A stretch of 35,315 nt of DNA from Aureimonas ureilytica (GTDB lineage: Bacteria; Pseudomonadota; Alphaproteobacteria; Rhizobiales; Rhizobiaceae), in contig NZ_LDQA01000043.1 in NCBI RefSeq assembly GCF_001475935.1, positions 1 to 35,315 of the forward strand, in the 5' to 3' direction. Of this stretch, positions 16,026 to 23,581 are shown piece by piece. The stretch's first letter is position 1. Every line of letters starts with the position of its first letter. A program made the translations under genes and the position numbers. The notes under the pieces were generated by a model that ran no database searches, had not been told where the DNA came from, and saw nothing but the letters and a program-made list of their open reading frames with translations.

Positions 16026-16883
16026 ATGTCGGAGGAACATTCCCGCACGCCCCTGAGCGTGCGAGGGTCGGCGCTTGCCCTTTTCAAAGGTCGAGCTGTC
16101 GAAACGATGGCGCTTGGCCCGATGAATGCGTTCGAGGACGGGGAGGGGGCCGCGCTCCATCCCGACTTCCTCGCTCGTGCTGCGGTCTGGCGCGACCATA
16201 AGGCTGGCCTGATCTCGCTGGGTGAAGCACGCCGACGCTCGGAGCTGATCGGGGCGGAGCCGCAGCCACAGCGCCTTGCGACGTCAGCCAAGGCCCTCGT
16301 TCGTCGTCCCAGCACAAAGCCTGCGGCCACGCCTCGCCATGCCCGCTCGGCGCCACGCGAGAGCCGCCAATATTCCGGCGCAATGGCGACGACAGCGGCG
16401 CGCGACGACCGGCTGACGCCCCATGCCAAGGCCTTCCTCCAGGTTCTGCGCGCGCGCTGCGGCAAGTCGCGACAGACCGCCATTACCAAGGGTACGATGG
16501 GCGCGGTTATGGCCCGCTCCACTCGCACGATCCGGCGCTACCTCGCCGACCTCGTGCGCTTCGGCTATATCCAGCTCGCCGTGCGACGCAACGCGCGTGG
16601 GCTGCACCTCGGGCTCACCGTCACGCTGACCGATCTCGTGATGCCTTTCTACGAGGACGCCAAAAGCCTCGCGCGCTGGCTCGCTGAGACGCCATCCGCC
16701 GCGGCTCTGCCGTTCAAGGCCGTGCTTTCGCCCGCTCAGACTGGGGTGACAGTCCTGTCATCCAATAACCAATCTCCAATGAATCTTTCTCTGATCCTCG
16801 GCCAAGGCAGCAAACCGCCGGGCCTGTTGGCCAAAGAAGGGCTTGGGAGAGAAGGAAGAAAGGCGATCTTGCTGGCCAGATAA
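16026..16883 (+). CDS. Putative replication initiator in the repC position, not RepC-like
   Basis: This 285-residue protein follows repAB and the antisense RNA, where repC normally lies, but I see none of the RepC landmarks and it is clearly shorter than RepC (about 400). Residues about 1-75 hold a possible conserved patch (TMALGPMNAFEDGEGAALHP). A basic, proline-rich linker covers about 95-130. The segment LTPHAKAFLQVLRARCGK to TMGAVMARSTRTIRRYLADL to VRFGYIQLAVRRN looks like a helix-turn-helix/winged-helix. The C-terminus is short and basic. ATG 16026 has AAGGAGAG, an excellent ribosome site. Replication initiator is the first choice from context; a regulator with the initiator encoded elsewhere is the alternative. 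Confidence 0.7.
   Translation: MSEEHSRTPLSVRGSALALFKGRAVETMALGPMNAFEDGEGAALHPDFLARAAVWRDHKAGLISLGEARRRSELIGAEPQPQRLATSAKALVRRPSTKPAATPRHARSAPRESRQYSGAMATTAARDDRLTPHAKAFLQVLRARCGKSRQTAITKGTMGAVMARSTRTIRRYLADLVRFGYIQLAVRRNARGLHLGLTVTLTDLVMPFYEDAKSLARWLAETPSAAALPFKAVLSPAQTGVTVLSSNNQSPMNLSLILGQGSKPPGLLAKEGLGREGRKAILLAR
16747..16780. repeat. Palindrome plus 7-bp iterated CCAAT repeats, possible origin element
   Basis: TGACAG (16747-16752) and CTGTCA (16755-16760) form a 14-bp palindrome. It is followed at once by three CCAAT motifs starting at 16762, 16769 and 16776, exactly 7 bp apart, in a locally AT-rich patch. The site is inside the 3' part of the putative initiator gene, where repABC plasmids carry their origin (inside repC). 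Confidence 0.4.
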
Positions 16884-17312
16884 GCAATTCATACGTCGCC
16901 AGATGGCAGACGACGCCAGGGAAGAGGCATGATGCCTCATCTCATCGATGACTCACGTATTGCCAAAGCTGAGAGAAAAATCGAGCAAACAGGCAGTCAT
17001 GCTCGCTTTTACGAGATGACGCCTTGCTAAAGCCTGAAAGCTCTCCATATTGTGGGTTGAGGGAGCCGCATAAGCCTTCACGATTGATCCGCCAAGCTTT
17101 CTACGGCTGGGACGATTTCAAGCTCCAGAACCCGCACAGTCTTCGTTCCTGACCTCATGCTTCGGCCGTCACAGGCTAGGTCGATGCTTGTTGTCTCGCC
17201 GCCGTGATGTCTTCTAAAAGATCGAACCCCTTCGCCGTCGAGCAATCGAGGTCGAGAACGGCAGCAGCGATTAAAAAAATGTCGCAGTGCGGGCCTTCAG
17301 AAAGACCTTCCC
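16884..17312. other. Intergenic region, relatively AT-rich
   Basis: No convincing gene is visible in these 429 bases. The stretch has GAGGCAT/ATGCCTC (16923-16937), a perfect 7-bp-arm palindrome with a 1-base centre, and a terminator-like hairpin at 16976-17010. The lower GC content compared with flanking genes would fit a noncoding or origin-associated segment. A promoter for the small genes at 17313 must lie in its right half. Confidence 0.4.
16976..17010. terminator. Candidate bidirectional terminator after the putative initiator
   Basis: CGAGCA (16982-16987) pairs with TGCTCG (17000-17005) around a 12-nt loop. A run of five A (16976-16980) precedes and four T (17007-17010) follow. The stem is short, so efficiency is doubtful, but position (about 100 bp after the gene) and layout fit a terminator. 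Confidence 0.4.
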
Positions 17313-17522
17313 ATGACCACATCCAACACAGCCCGCGCCAAGGCCAACAGCTTCTTCAAGCAGGGCAGCGCAAAACAGCCGGGGGCCACGACGTTCGAGT
17401 CCGTCACGCAGGCTGCCCAGGCGACACGGACCAAGGCCGCTCTTCTGCGCGAAGCCCGCCGCGAGCGCGACGATCAGGCCGCCATTCGCCTTCCCGATCT
17501 CACGCAGGCGACAAAGCGATGA
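17313..17522 (+). CDS. Small hypothetical protein, first of three packed genes
   Basis: This 69-residue, hydrophilic, Ala/Arg/Lys/Thr-rich protein starts MTTSNTARAKANSFFKQG. A helical, charged segment (AAQATRTKAALLREARRERD) occupies the middle and could be a short amphipathic helix. A weak ribosome site (AGAAAG) is upstream. The stop overlaps the next start as ATGA, a strong sign that it is translated. I do not recognise the family. Location just after the replication genes suggests a plasmid-maintenance or small regulatory role, but that is guesswork. Confidence 0.65.
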   Translation: MTTSNTARAKANSFFKQGSAKQPGATTFESVTQAAQATRTKAALLREARRERDDQAAIRLPDLTQATKR

Positions 17523-17779
17523 GCGCGCCCTCGCTGCCCATCGATTTCGGGCTGCAGGCCGATGTCTTCTGGTCGCAGTCGGGACGCCGCCTCGCGCCGA
17601 AAGGGGCCATTCGCTATCGCCGCTTCGCTTCGTTGACCGAGGCCGTACACTTCGTCGTCTTGGATACCAGCGAGAAGCGCTTCCACTGCGCGATCGACAC
17701 GCCGGATCATCGCTACGATGGGGCGGAGATCGACGCTCTCTATCGCAGCGCCGGATTTCCCAAGACGCAGGTTCTGTGA
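17519..17779 (+). CDS. Small hypothetical protein, second of three packed genes
   Basis: This 86-residue protein begins MSAPSLPIDFGLQADVFWSQ. The core RYRRFASLTEAVHFVVLDTS, then FHCAIDTPDHRYDGAEIDALYRS, has the alternation expected of a small alpha/beta fold. No catalytic motif is evident. The start codon overlaps the stop of the 69-residue gene (ATGA) and its own stop lies two bases before the next ATG, so the three are one transcript. Function unknown. Confidence 0.65.
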   Translation: MSAPSLPIDFGLQADVFWSQSGRRLAPKGAIRYRRFASLTEAVHFVVLDTSEKRFHCAIDTPDHRYDGAEIDALYRSAGFPKTQVL

Positions 17780-17781
17780 GG

Positions 17782-18042
17782 ATGGCTGGTCGCTGCCATA
17801 CGGCTGCGCGAGGCTTCTGGAGCGGCTTGTTCTCAGCCGCGAGAAAGCCGCTTCCTCAGCCTTCCCTCTATGAGGTCAGACACGAGGGTGAGAAGAGCTG
17901 GGCGGTAATCCTCTCTTCCACCGGAAACATCCTGGTGGTGAATCGCAGACGCATGACGCAGATGCGCCGCGAAGACGCCGAACGGATGGTCGCGGTTCTG
18001 GACGGAGCCGATGGTGCGGATATGCTGGCGGTTGGGCCCTGA
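17782..18042 (+). CDS. Small hypothetical protein, third of three packed genes
   Basis: This 86-residue basic protein starts MAGRCHTAARGFWSGLFSAA. The middle (YEVRHEGEKSWAVILSSTGN then ILVVNRRRMTQMRREDAERM) suggests a small beta sheet followed by a helix. GTG at 17776 is an alternative start, overlapping the preceding stop. No known family is recognised. Some proteins of this shape act on DNA or as small antirestriction or regulatory factors, but nothing here proves it. Confidence 0.55.
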   Translation: MAGRCHTAARGFWSGLFSAARKPLPQPSLYEVRHEGEKSWAVILSSTGNILVVNRRRMTQMRREDAERMVAVLDGADGADMLAVGP

Positions 18043-18250
18043 CCGAGGCATCGTTCTCAGCCCTCTCTGTGAATGGCCCTCGTTTCGGCGGGGAGGGAGA
18101 TCACCGTCCCAGGAGAAGCAGGCAGATAAAAAATCAATTAGAACAGAAATTTACAGGGAATGAGACGCGCAAACGCCAAGACCCGGCGGCAAACCGCAAC
18201 GGCTCGACATTCGCGCGCGAGATAACACAAGAAACGTCCGTGAGCTGAAC

Positions 18251-19267
18251 TCAGCTCCGCCAGCCCCAACGGTCCGCAAGGTCGAGACAACCGCGCCAGG
18301 ACTCCACCGTGGTGGTGGTGCCGACATCGCGCAGCGAGGCGGCGGCCGTGGCATGGGCGAGGCGCAGCGCATCGCCCACGTCCCAGCCCTCGTGCAGCGC
18401 ATAGACGAAGCCGGCGGCAAAGGCGTCGCCCGCCCCGTTCGCGCCCTTCACCTCCGATTGCGGCACGGAGACGGAGGGCCGGTGCGTGACCCCGCCGTTC
18501 CGCTCGAAGGCCAGCGCGCCGAGCGGGAAGTGGATGGCGAGGGTCTGCATCGAGCCCTGTTCCATGACCCGCGCGCCCGCCGCCCGGCAGGCCTCGACAT
18601 CCGTCGCGCCCTGCAGCGTCGTCACCGTTCCGGTGATCGCGCCGACCTCGAAATCATTGATCACGAGAAGGTCGAGCGCGCCGAGGCACGGCTCGACAAT
18701 GGCGCGCAGTCGCTCGGGCGCGATCTGCAGAAGCTCCAGGTTTGTCTGAAGCCCGGCGCGGCGCGCCGCCTTCAGCACATGCAGCCAGCCATTGGCCTCG
18801 CCCTCCCACGGCCCGTCCATCTTCGCATGGATGCCGGGCAGGCCGAGATGCAGGATGCGCGCGGTGGAGGCGGAGAAGTCGAAATGCTCCGGCGAGAGCA
18901 AGGCGCTCGTGCCCTGATGGAAGAGATGCGTGCGCCGCCCGGTGGAGCGCACGCTGTAGGCGTCGGTGAAGTTGGTGCGCCCGCCCGGCACGACATGGAA
19001 TCCGGCAATGCCGATCCCCGCCTCCAGCGCCTGCCGGCGCAGGATCTCGCCATTCTCGTCATCCCCCACCACGCCGATCGTATCGACGGGCATGGCGGGG
19101 TCGAGGCGGCGAATATCGATGCCGAAATTGCAGGCCGACCCGCCGCCTTCCACGTTTTCGGACAGGATCTCGACGACCATGTCCTCTTCCGGCCAGCGCT
19201 CGACCAACTTGTTATGGTCGGCGCACCAGGTTCCGGCCGTCAGAAATCCTCGTCTTGCCGCCTCCAT
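18251..19267 (-). CDS. PfkB-family carbohydrate kinase
   Basis: This ribokinase-fold ATP-dependent sugar kinase has 338 residues. The N-terminal substrate region has VEGGGSACNFGIDIRRL, and the C-terminal catalytic motif is VKGANGAGDAFAAGFVYALHEG, with the GAGD anion hole and catalytic Asp. GGRTNFTDAYSV fits the lid region. ATG 19267 is 6 bp after the stop of the aldolase gene, so it is the last gene of the frc-like operon. It probably phosphorylates the imported ketose, making a 1- or 6-phosphate for the aldolase. Exact substrate unknown. Confidence 0.9.
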   Translation of the reverse strand: MEAARRGFLTAGTWCADHNKLVERWPEEDMVVEILSENVEGGGSACNFGIDIRRLDPAMPVDTIGVVGDDENGEILRRQALEAGIGIAGFHVVPGGRTNFTDAYSVRSTGRRTHLFHQGTSALLSPEHFDFSASTARILHLGLPGIHAKMDGPWEGEANGWLHVLKAARRAGLQTNLELLQIAPERLRAIVEPCLGALDLLVINDFEVGAITGTVTTLQGATDVEACRAAGARVMEQGSMQTLAIHFPLGALAFERNGGVTHRPSVSVPQSEVKGANGAGDAFAAGFVYALHEGWDVGDALRLAHATAAASLRDVGTTTTVESWRGCLDLADRWGWRS

Positions 19268-19273
19268 AAGAAC

Positions 19274-20278
19274 TCAGGCTCCCATCTTGAGCGAGGGGTC
19301 GGTGACTTCGAGATCGTCTTCCAGAGACTTCTTGGAGCGGATGCCCTTCTTCTGGAGGGCGTCGTGATAGCGCTTGGTAGCCTCCTCGGAGGAGACGTCC
19401 TCTTCGATCACCAGGCGCATATGGCGCACGATCTCTTCGCAATCCTCGGCGAAGAAGATCTTGCGGCCGAAGAGAGCGACGCGCGCGCCGTATTTCTCGG
19501 CCTGCTTGACCATTTCCAGCGTGTCGCGCGTCGTGGACGAGGCCCCGCCCAGAATGCCGACGATGAGATTGCCGGGGTCGTAGGAGGCCAGCTCTTCCGT
19601 GGCGCGCGGCCCGTTATAGACGACCTTCAGGAATTCCGGCCGGTCGATCGAGGAGACGCCGGCGAGGCAGCGCGCGATCGCGTCATTGTTGTAGGTCGCG
19701 AAGTCAGAGCCGGAGGTCTTCACCTCGAACTGCGGATTGAAGACTTCGAGGAAGTGGCGTACGCCCGCCGCCTGCGCTTCGTCGCGGAACTGGGCATAAG
19801 CATCCAGCGAGCGGCGGTCCTGATCGAGATCGTTGAAGAAGGTGAGGGCGTAGAGGCCGAGATCGGCCACGGGCTTCACCCGGTCGAGCCGCGCGGTGCG
19901 GAAGGGCACGGTCGGCAGGTGCTTGTAGTTCGCCCCGCGCCAGTGCCAGATGTCGCTGCCATCGTTGAGGCGCACGGCGGCGGTCACGTCCGAGCCGTTA
20001 TAGACGCCCTTCCTCGTCAGATATTCGGCCGAGGACAGCGAGGTCAGCATGATGTCGATGAGGCCGGAGGCCAGCATGCGCTCCATGCCGTCGCGATAGA
20101 CCTGAAGCGGGCGCATCCGCCCGGTCGGCTGCCCGTCGGCATCCAGTTCCGGCCCGGCCGTGCCGGTGCCGAGCGCCATGTCGCCATCCTTGGCGTCGGC
20201 GATGATGAAGTCCTTCGGGGTGTAGGTTCCCTGGCGAACGCGGGTGAGCTTTTCGTCCATGCGCTTGGCGGCGAACAT
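19274..20278 (-). CDS. Class I (DeoC/LacD-type) aldolase-like protein
   Basis: This 334-residue protein, with no signal peptide, looks like a TIM-barrel class I aldolase. HFLEVFNPQFEVK and EFLKVVYNGPRATEEL would hold the Schiff-base lysine region, and NLIVGILGGASSTTRDTLEM is a phosphate-binding-like loop as in LacD/DeoC relatives. The start ATG 20278 has AAAGGC upstream. It sits between the transporter ATPase and the PfkB kinase (39- and 6-bp gaps), so cleavage of the phosphorylated sugar to triose units is the natural role. Family membership is my reading and should be tested by structure comparison. Confidence 0.75.
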   Translation of the reverse strand: MFAAKRMDEKLTRVRQGTYTPKDFIIADAKDGDMALGTGTAGPELDADGQPTGRMRPLQVYRDGMERMLASGLIDIMLTSLSSAEYLTRKGVYNGSDVTAAVRLNDGSDIWHWRGANYKHLPTVPFRTARLDRVKPVADLGLYALTFFNDLDQDRRSLDAYAQFRDEAQAAGVRHFLEVFNPQFEVKTSGSDFATYNNDAIARCLAGVSSIDRPEFLKVVYNGPRATEELASYDPGNLIVGILGGASSTTRDTLEMVKQAEKYGARVALFGRKIFFAEDCEEIVRHMRLVIEEDVSSEEATKRYHDALQKKGIRSKKSLEDDLEVTDPSLKMGA

Positions 20279-20317
20279 CGGAATGCCTTTCTGAGGAGGA
20301 GAGGGACGTGGGGGCCG

Positions 20318-21097
20318 TCAGGCGGCCAGGGCGTCCGTGGGAGGGGTGGCCGCGCCGGTCATGAAGGCGACGACGTCGGACATGGTGAAATCTTTGGGCC
20401 GGACCACGGCGAGGCGGCGGCCGAGACGGTGAATGTGGATGCGATCGGCCACTTCGAAGATGTGCGGCATGTTGTGGGACACGAGCACGACAGGCAAGCC
20501 GCGCCGCTTCACATCCAGAATGAGATCGAGAACCCGGCGGCTTTCCTTTACCCCGAGCGCGGCGGTCGGCTCGTCCATGATCACGACGCGGCCTCCGAAG
20601 GCGCAGGCCCGCGCAACCGCCACGCCCTGCCGCTGGCCGCCCGACAGGGTTTCGACCTTCTGATGGATGTCCTGAACCGTGGTGAGGCCGAGGCCGGCGA
20701 GCTGGCGGCGGGCCTCGGCTTCCATATGGGCGAGGTCGAGATGGCCGAAGAGACGGCCCGCGAGGCCCTTCTGACGCACTTCGCGCCCGAGAAACAGATT
20801 TTCCGCGATGGAGAGGGCGGGGGAGAGGGCGAGGTTCTGGAACACGCTTTCGATGCCGGCGCGCCGCGCGTCCATCGGCGTGCGGAAGCCGACCGGCTCG
20901 CCGTCGATCAGGATACGCCCCGTGTCGGGCCGCACCGCGCCGGCCAGCGCGCGGATCATGGTGGATTTGCCCGCGCCATTGTCGCCGATCACGGCGAGGA
21001 TCTCGTCCGGCTTCAGATCGAAATCCACCCCGTCCATGGCCACGACCCGGCCATAGCGCTTGCGCAAGCCCTGCGCCTCGAGGACGAAGCGGCTCAT
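20318..21097 (-). CDS. frcA: Sugar ABC transporter ATPase, FrcA type
   Basis: This 259-residue single ATPase domain is about half the length of RbsA/XylG-type duplicated ATPases, which is characteristic of FrcA. Walker A is GDNGAGKSTMIRAL, the signature is LSGGQRQGVAVARA and Walker B is VVIMDEPTAALG, followed by VVLVSHNMPHIFE. The C-terminus (RPKDFTMSDVVAFMTGA) matches that subgroup. The start ATG overlaps the permease stop as ATGA. The gene symbol is by resemblance to the rhizobial fructose transporter; actual substrate unproven. Confidence 0.88.
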   Translation of the reverse strand: MSRFVLEAQGLRKRYGRVVAMDGVDFDLKPDEILAVIGDNGAGKSTMIRALAGAVRPDTGRILIDGEPVGFRTPMDARRAGIESVFQNLALSPALSIAENLFLGREVRQKGLAGRLFGHLDLAHMEAEARRQLAGLGLTTVQDIHQKVETLSGGQRQGVAVARACAFGGRVVIMDEPTAALGVKESRRVLDLILDVKRRGLPVVLVSHNMPHIFEVADRIHIHRLGRRLAVVRPKDFTMSDVVAFMTGAATPPTDALAA

Positions 21098-22152
21098 GCC
21101 GAAACCCTCCGGATCCACTGGTCGAGACCGACCGCGACGATGATGAGAAGGCCGACGGTGAATTCCTGCCAGAGCGCGTCGAGCCCCGCGAGCGCCAGAC
21201 CGTTGCGGAACACGCCGACGATCAGCGCGCCGACCAGCGTGCCGACGATGGAGCCGCGCCCGCCGAAGAGCGAGGTGCCCCCGATCACGACGGCGGTAAT
21301 GGAGTCGAGATTGGCCGAGCCGCCCGAGGTCGGGCTGATGGCTCCGATGCGCCCGATCAGCACCCAGGCGCCGAGCGCGCAGATGAGGCCCGAGATCGCA
21401 TAGACCGAAAGGAGCGTGCGCTTGGCGTCGATGCCGGAGAGGCGCGCCGCTTCCGGGTCGTCGCCCACGGCATAGACATGGCGGCCGAAGGCGGTGCGGT
21501 TCAGCATGTACCAGACGGCGGCCGCGATCACGAGCATGAGCACCGTGCCAACGGTGAAGCGCGCGCCGGCCACGGTCACGGCCGCGCCCGTCCATTGCAG
21601 GAGCGGCGCTTCGCTCGCCACGACCTGCGAGCGGATGGTCTGGCTGCCGGAGACGTAAAGGAACAGCGCGCCGAAGACGCTCCACGTGCCGAGCGTCACG
21701 ATGAAGGGCGGCAGGCGCAGATAGGTGACGAGCACGCCGTTGATCGCCCCGCAGCCGAAACCGACGAGCAGCGCCGCCGCGAAGGCGGCCTCCTGCGGCA
21801 TCCCGAACGAGACGGCCAGATGCCCCATGACGATGGTGCACAGGATCATGATCGCGCCGACAGACAGGTCGATGCCCGCCGTCAGGATCACCAGCGTCTG
21901 CGCGATGCCGAGCACGGCGATGATCGTCACCTGCTGGAGGATCAGCGACAGGTTGAAAGGCTGGAAGAAGCGCGAGCCCACGATCAGGCTGAAGACGACA
22001 AGCCCGACGCCCAGCACCACGAAGGGCACGATGGTCGGGTAGCGATGCAGGAGATGTTGCAGCCGACGGAGCGGCGTGCGGCCCGCCTCCTCGAACTGCG
22101 CGAAGCCCTCGCTCGCGGCAGCGGGCGCGGGGGAACCCTCGGAAGCACTCAT
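21094..22152 (-). CDS. frcC: Sugar ABC transporter permease, FrcC type
   Basis: This 352-residue inner-membrane permease of the BPD_transp_2 (ribose/fructose) family has many hydrophobic helices. Typical stretches are LSLILQQVTIIAVLGIAQTL, ILTAGIDLSVG (the conserved loop of the family) and GGTSLFGGRGSIVGTLVGAL. The real start ATG (22152) overlaps the TGA of a five-codon leader ORF created by a 13-bp direct repeat. No ribosome site precedes it at the usual distance except through that leader. It is upstream of frcA in one transcript. Confidence 0.88.
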   Translation of the reverse strand: MSASEGSPAPAAASEGFAQFEEAGRTPLRRLQHLLHRYPTIVPFVVLGVGLVVFSLIVGSRFFQPFNLSLILQQVTIIAVLGIAQTLVILTAGIDLSVGAIMILCTIVMGHLAVSFGMPQEAAFAAALLVGFGCGAINGVLVTYLRLPPFIVTLGTWSVFGALFLYVSGSQTIRSQVVASEAPLLQWTGAAVTVAGARFTVGTVLMLVIAAAVWYMLNRTAFGRHVYAVGDDPEAARLSGIDAKRTLLSVYAISGLICALGAWVLIGRIGAISPTSGGSANLDSITAVVIGGTSLFGGRGSIVGTLVGALIVGVFRNGLALAGLDALWQEFTVGLLIIVAVGLDQWIRRVSA

Positions 22153-22167
22153 TGGGAAGCACTCATT
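22141..22167 (-). repeat. 13-bp tandem repeat at the frcC start, makes a leader ORF
   Basis: GGAAGCACTCATT occurs twice (22141-22153 and 22155-22167) at a period of 14. Each copy encodes ATGAGTGCTTCC on the minus strand. The outer ATG (22166) follows AGGAGA at nine bases, the better ribosome site, but it is out of frame: it encodes M-S-A-S-Q and stops at TGA 22151-22149, overlapping the true frcC ATG. Ribosomes could reinitiate there. Confidence 0.7.
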
Positions 22168-22516
22168 CGCTCGGGTCTCCTGACGGAGGGGAGGGGAAAG
22201 GGCCGGGCGGCACGGGGCCGCCCGGCGGCCGACGCTTGGGCCTTGGACGCTGGGAGCCGGGCAAGGCGCGCCGGCGAGAGAAGAAAACGGCGCGAGGCGG
22301 TGGCGGCTGCGGCGGACTGGCGGTCGGCTCGACGTCGGATCTTGCGACCCGACGGCCTCACGAGCGACGGTCGAAACCTCGCAGCGGCCATCTCTCCGCG
22401 TGTTGGCCGCAGGGCGGACGGGCGAGCCTGGCGCCTCGTCGCCCGCCGGGGCCGTTACCGAGCGCTCCTTGCGCGATGCACAGGCAGCGCTCGGGTCGGA
22501 CGGCGATACGACGCTC
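22168..22516. other. frcB-frcC intercistronic region with strong hairpin
   Basis: These 349 bases lie between the binding-protein gene and the permease gene in the same operon. GCCGGGCGGC (22202-22211) and GCCGCCCGGC (22217-22226) form a perfect 10-bp GC stem with a 5-nt loop. A U-tract is nearly absent on the minus strand. Such a hairpin commonly stabilises or partly terminates the binding-protein mRNA so that it is made in excess. No gene is seen here. Confidence 0.5.
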
Positions 22517-23581
22517 TCAGCCCCAGCACTTCTTCAAGGCTTCGGCGGAGGTGATCGAGTCGAGACCCTGAACCGGCTTGTCGGTGACGAGCGTCACGCC
22601 CGTGTTGAAGAAGTCGAGACCGGGCGTCGGCGCGGGCTTCGTGCCGGACTTCTTGAACTCCACGATCGCCTCGACGCCCTTGGAGGCCATGAGCAGCGGA
22701 TATTGCATGGATGTCGCGCCGATGACGCCGGCCTTGACGTTCTCGACGCCGGGGCAGCCGCCGTCGACCGAGGTAATGAGGACGTCGCCTTCCTTGCCCG
22801 CCGCCTTCAGCGCCTCATAGGCGCCGGCGGCCGTCGGCTCGTTGATCGTGTAGACGACGGAGAGGTCCGGGTCCTTCTGGAGCAGCGTCTCCATGCCCGT
22901 GCGCCCGCCCTCTTCGGAGCCGTTGCCCCAGTAATGGCCGACGATGCGCTTGTCGTCCTCGTCGAGATAGCGGCTGGGGTCCTTCACGTCGATGCCGAAG
23001 CCCTTCATGAAGCCCTGGTCGCGCGCCACGTCCACGGTCGGCTGGCTTTCGATCGCGTCGAGAAAGGCGACCTGCGCGCTCTTGGGGTCCTTCACGGTCT
23101 TGGCCGCCCATTGGCCGATCAGCTCGCCGGCCTTCACGTTGTCGGTCGCGAAGGTCGCGTCGGCGGCATTGGCGGGGTCCAGCGGGGTGTCGAGCGCGAT
23201 CACCAGAATGCCGGCCTTGCGGGCCTGCTCCACCACCGGAACGATGGCCTTGGTGTCGCTGGCGGCCAGGAGAATGCCGCTGACGCCCGACGAGATCAGG
23301 TTCTCGATGGCGGTGACCTGCGTGTCGTTGTCGCCGTCGAACTTGCCGGCGAAGCTTTGCAGCTCGACGCCGAGTTCCTTGGCCTTGGCCTGCGCGCCTT
23401 CCTTCATCTTGGCGAAGAACGGGTTGGCGTCGGTCTTGGTGACGATGCCGATCTTGATCGGGTCCGCCGCGCTGGCGCCAGCCGTCAGGCCGAGGCCGAT
23501 CAGCGCCGCGCCGGTCATGAGACCGACGAGACGGCGCGCGCGCGAAGGGTTCGATCGAGAATGGTTCGATGAAAAGCTCAA
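22517..23581 (-). CDS. frcB: Fructose-type sugar-binding protein, FrcB type
   Basis: This periplasmic binding protein of 354 residues is the first gene of the operon. The TTG start (23581) has a strong site (GGAGG) at about five bases and gives the N-terminus [17 protein letters not shown], then a hydrophobic stretch and A-S-A-A-D signal cleavage near residue 36. The mature part has [65 protein letters not shown] and [10 protein letters not shown]. The end ALKKCWG matches FrcB well. The TTG start could keep expression low, but the RBS is excellent. The ligand might be fructose or a related sugar. Confidence 0.9.
   Translation of the reverse strand: MSFSSNHSRSNPSRARRLVGLMTGAALIGLGLTAGASAADPIKIGIVTKTDANPFFAKMKEGAQAKAKELGVELQSFAGKFDGDNDTQVTAIENLISSGVSGILLAASDTKAIVPVVEQARKAGILVIALDTPLDPANAADATFATDNVKAGELIGQWAAKTVKDPKSAQVAFLDAIESQPTVDVARDQGFMKGFGIDVKDPSRYLDEDDKRIVGHYWGNGSEEGGRTGMETLLQKDPDLSVVYTINEPTAAGAYEALKAAGKEGDVLITSVDGGCPGVENVKAGVIGATSMQYPLLMASKGVEAIVEFKKSGTKPAPTPGLDFFNTGVTLVTDKPVQGLDSITSAEALKKCWG

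Noticed and set aside
16982-17005. Hairpin after the putative initiator as a parS or resolution site
   Set aside because: It lacks the GTT-N10-AAC pattern and sits beside A and T runs, so a terminator is more likely.
18353-21403. 1016-residue plus-strand frame across the kinase, aldolase and ATPase genes
   Set aside because: It lies antisense to three well-supported genes, with composition typical of a GC-rich mirror frame.
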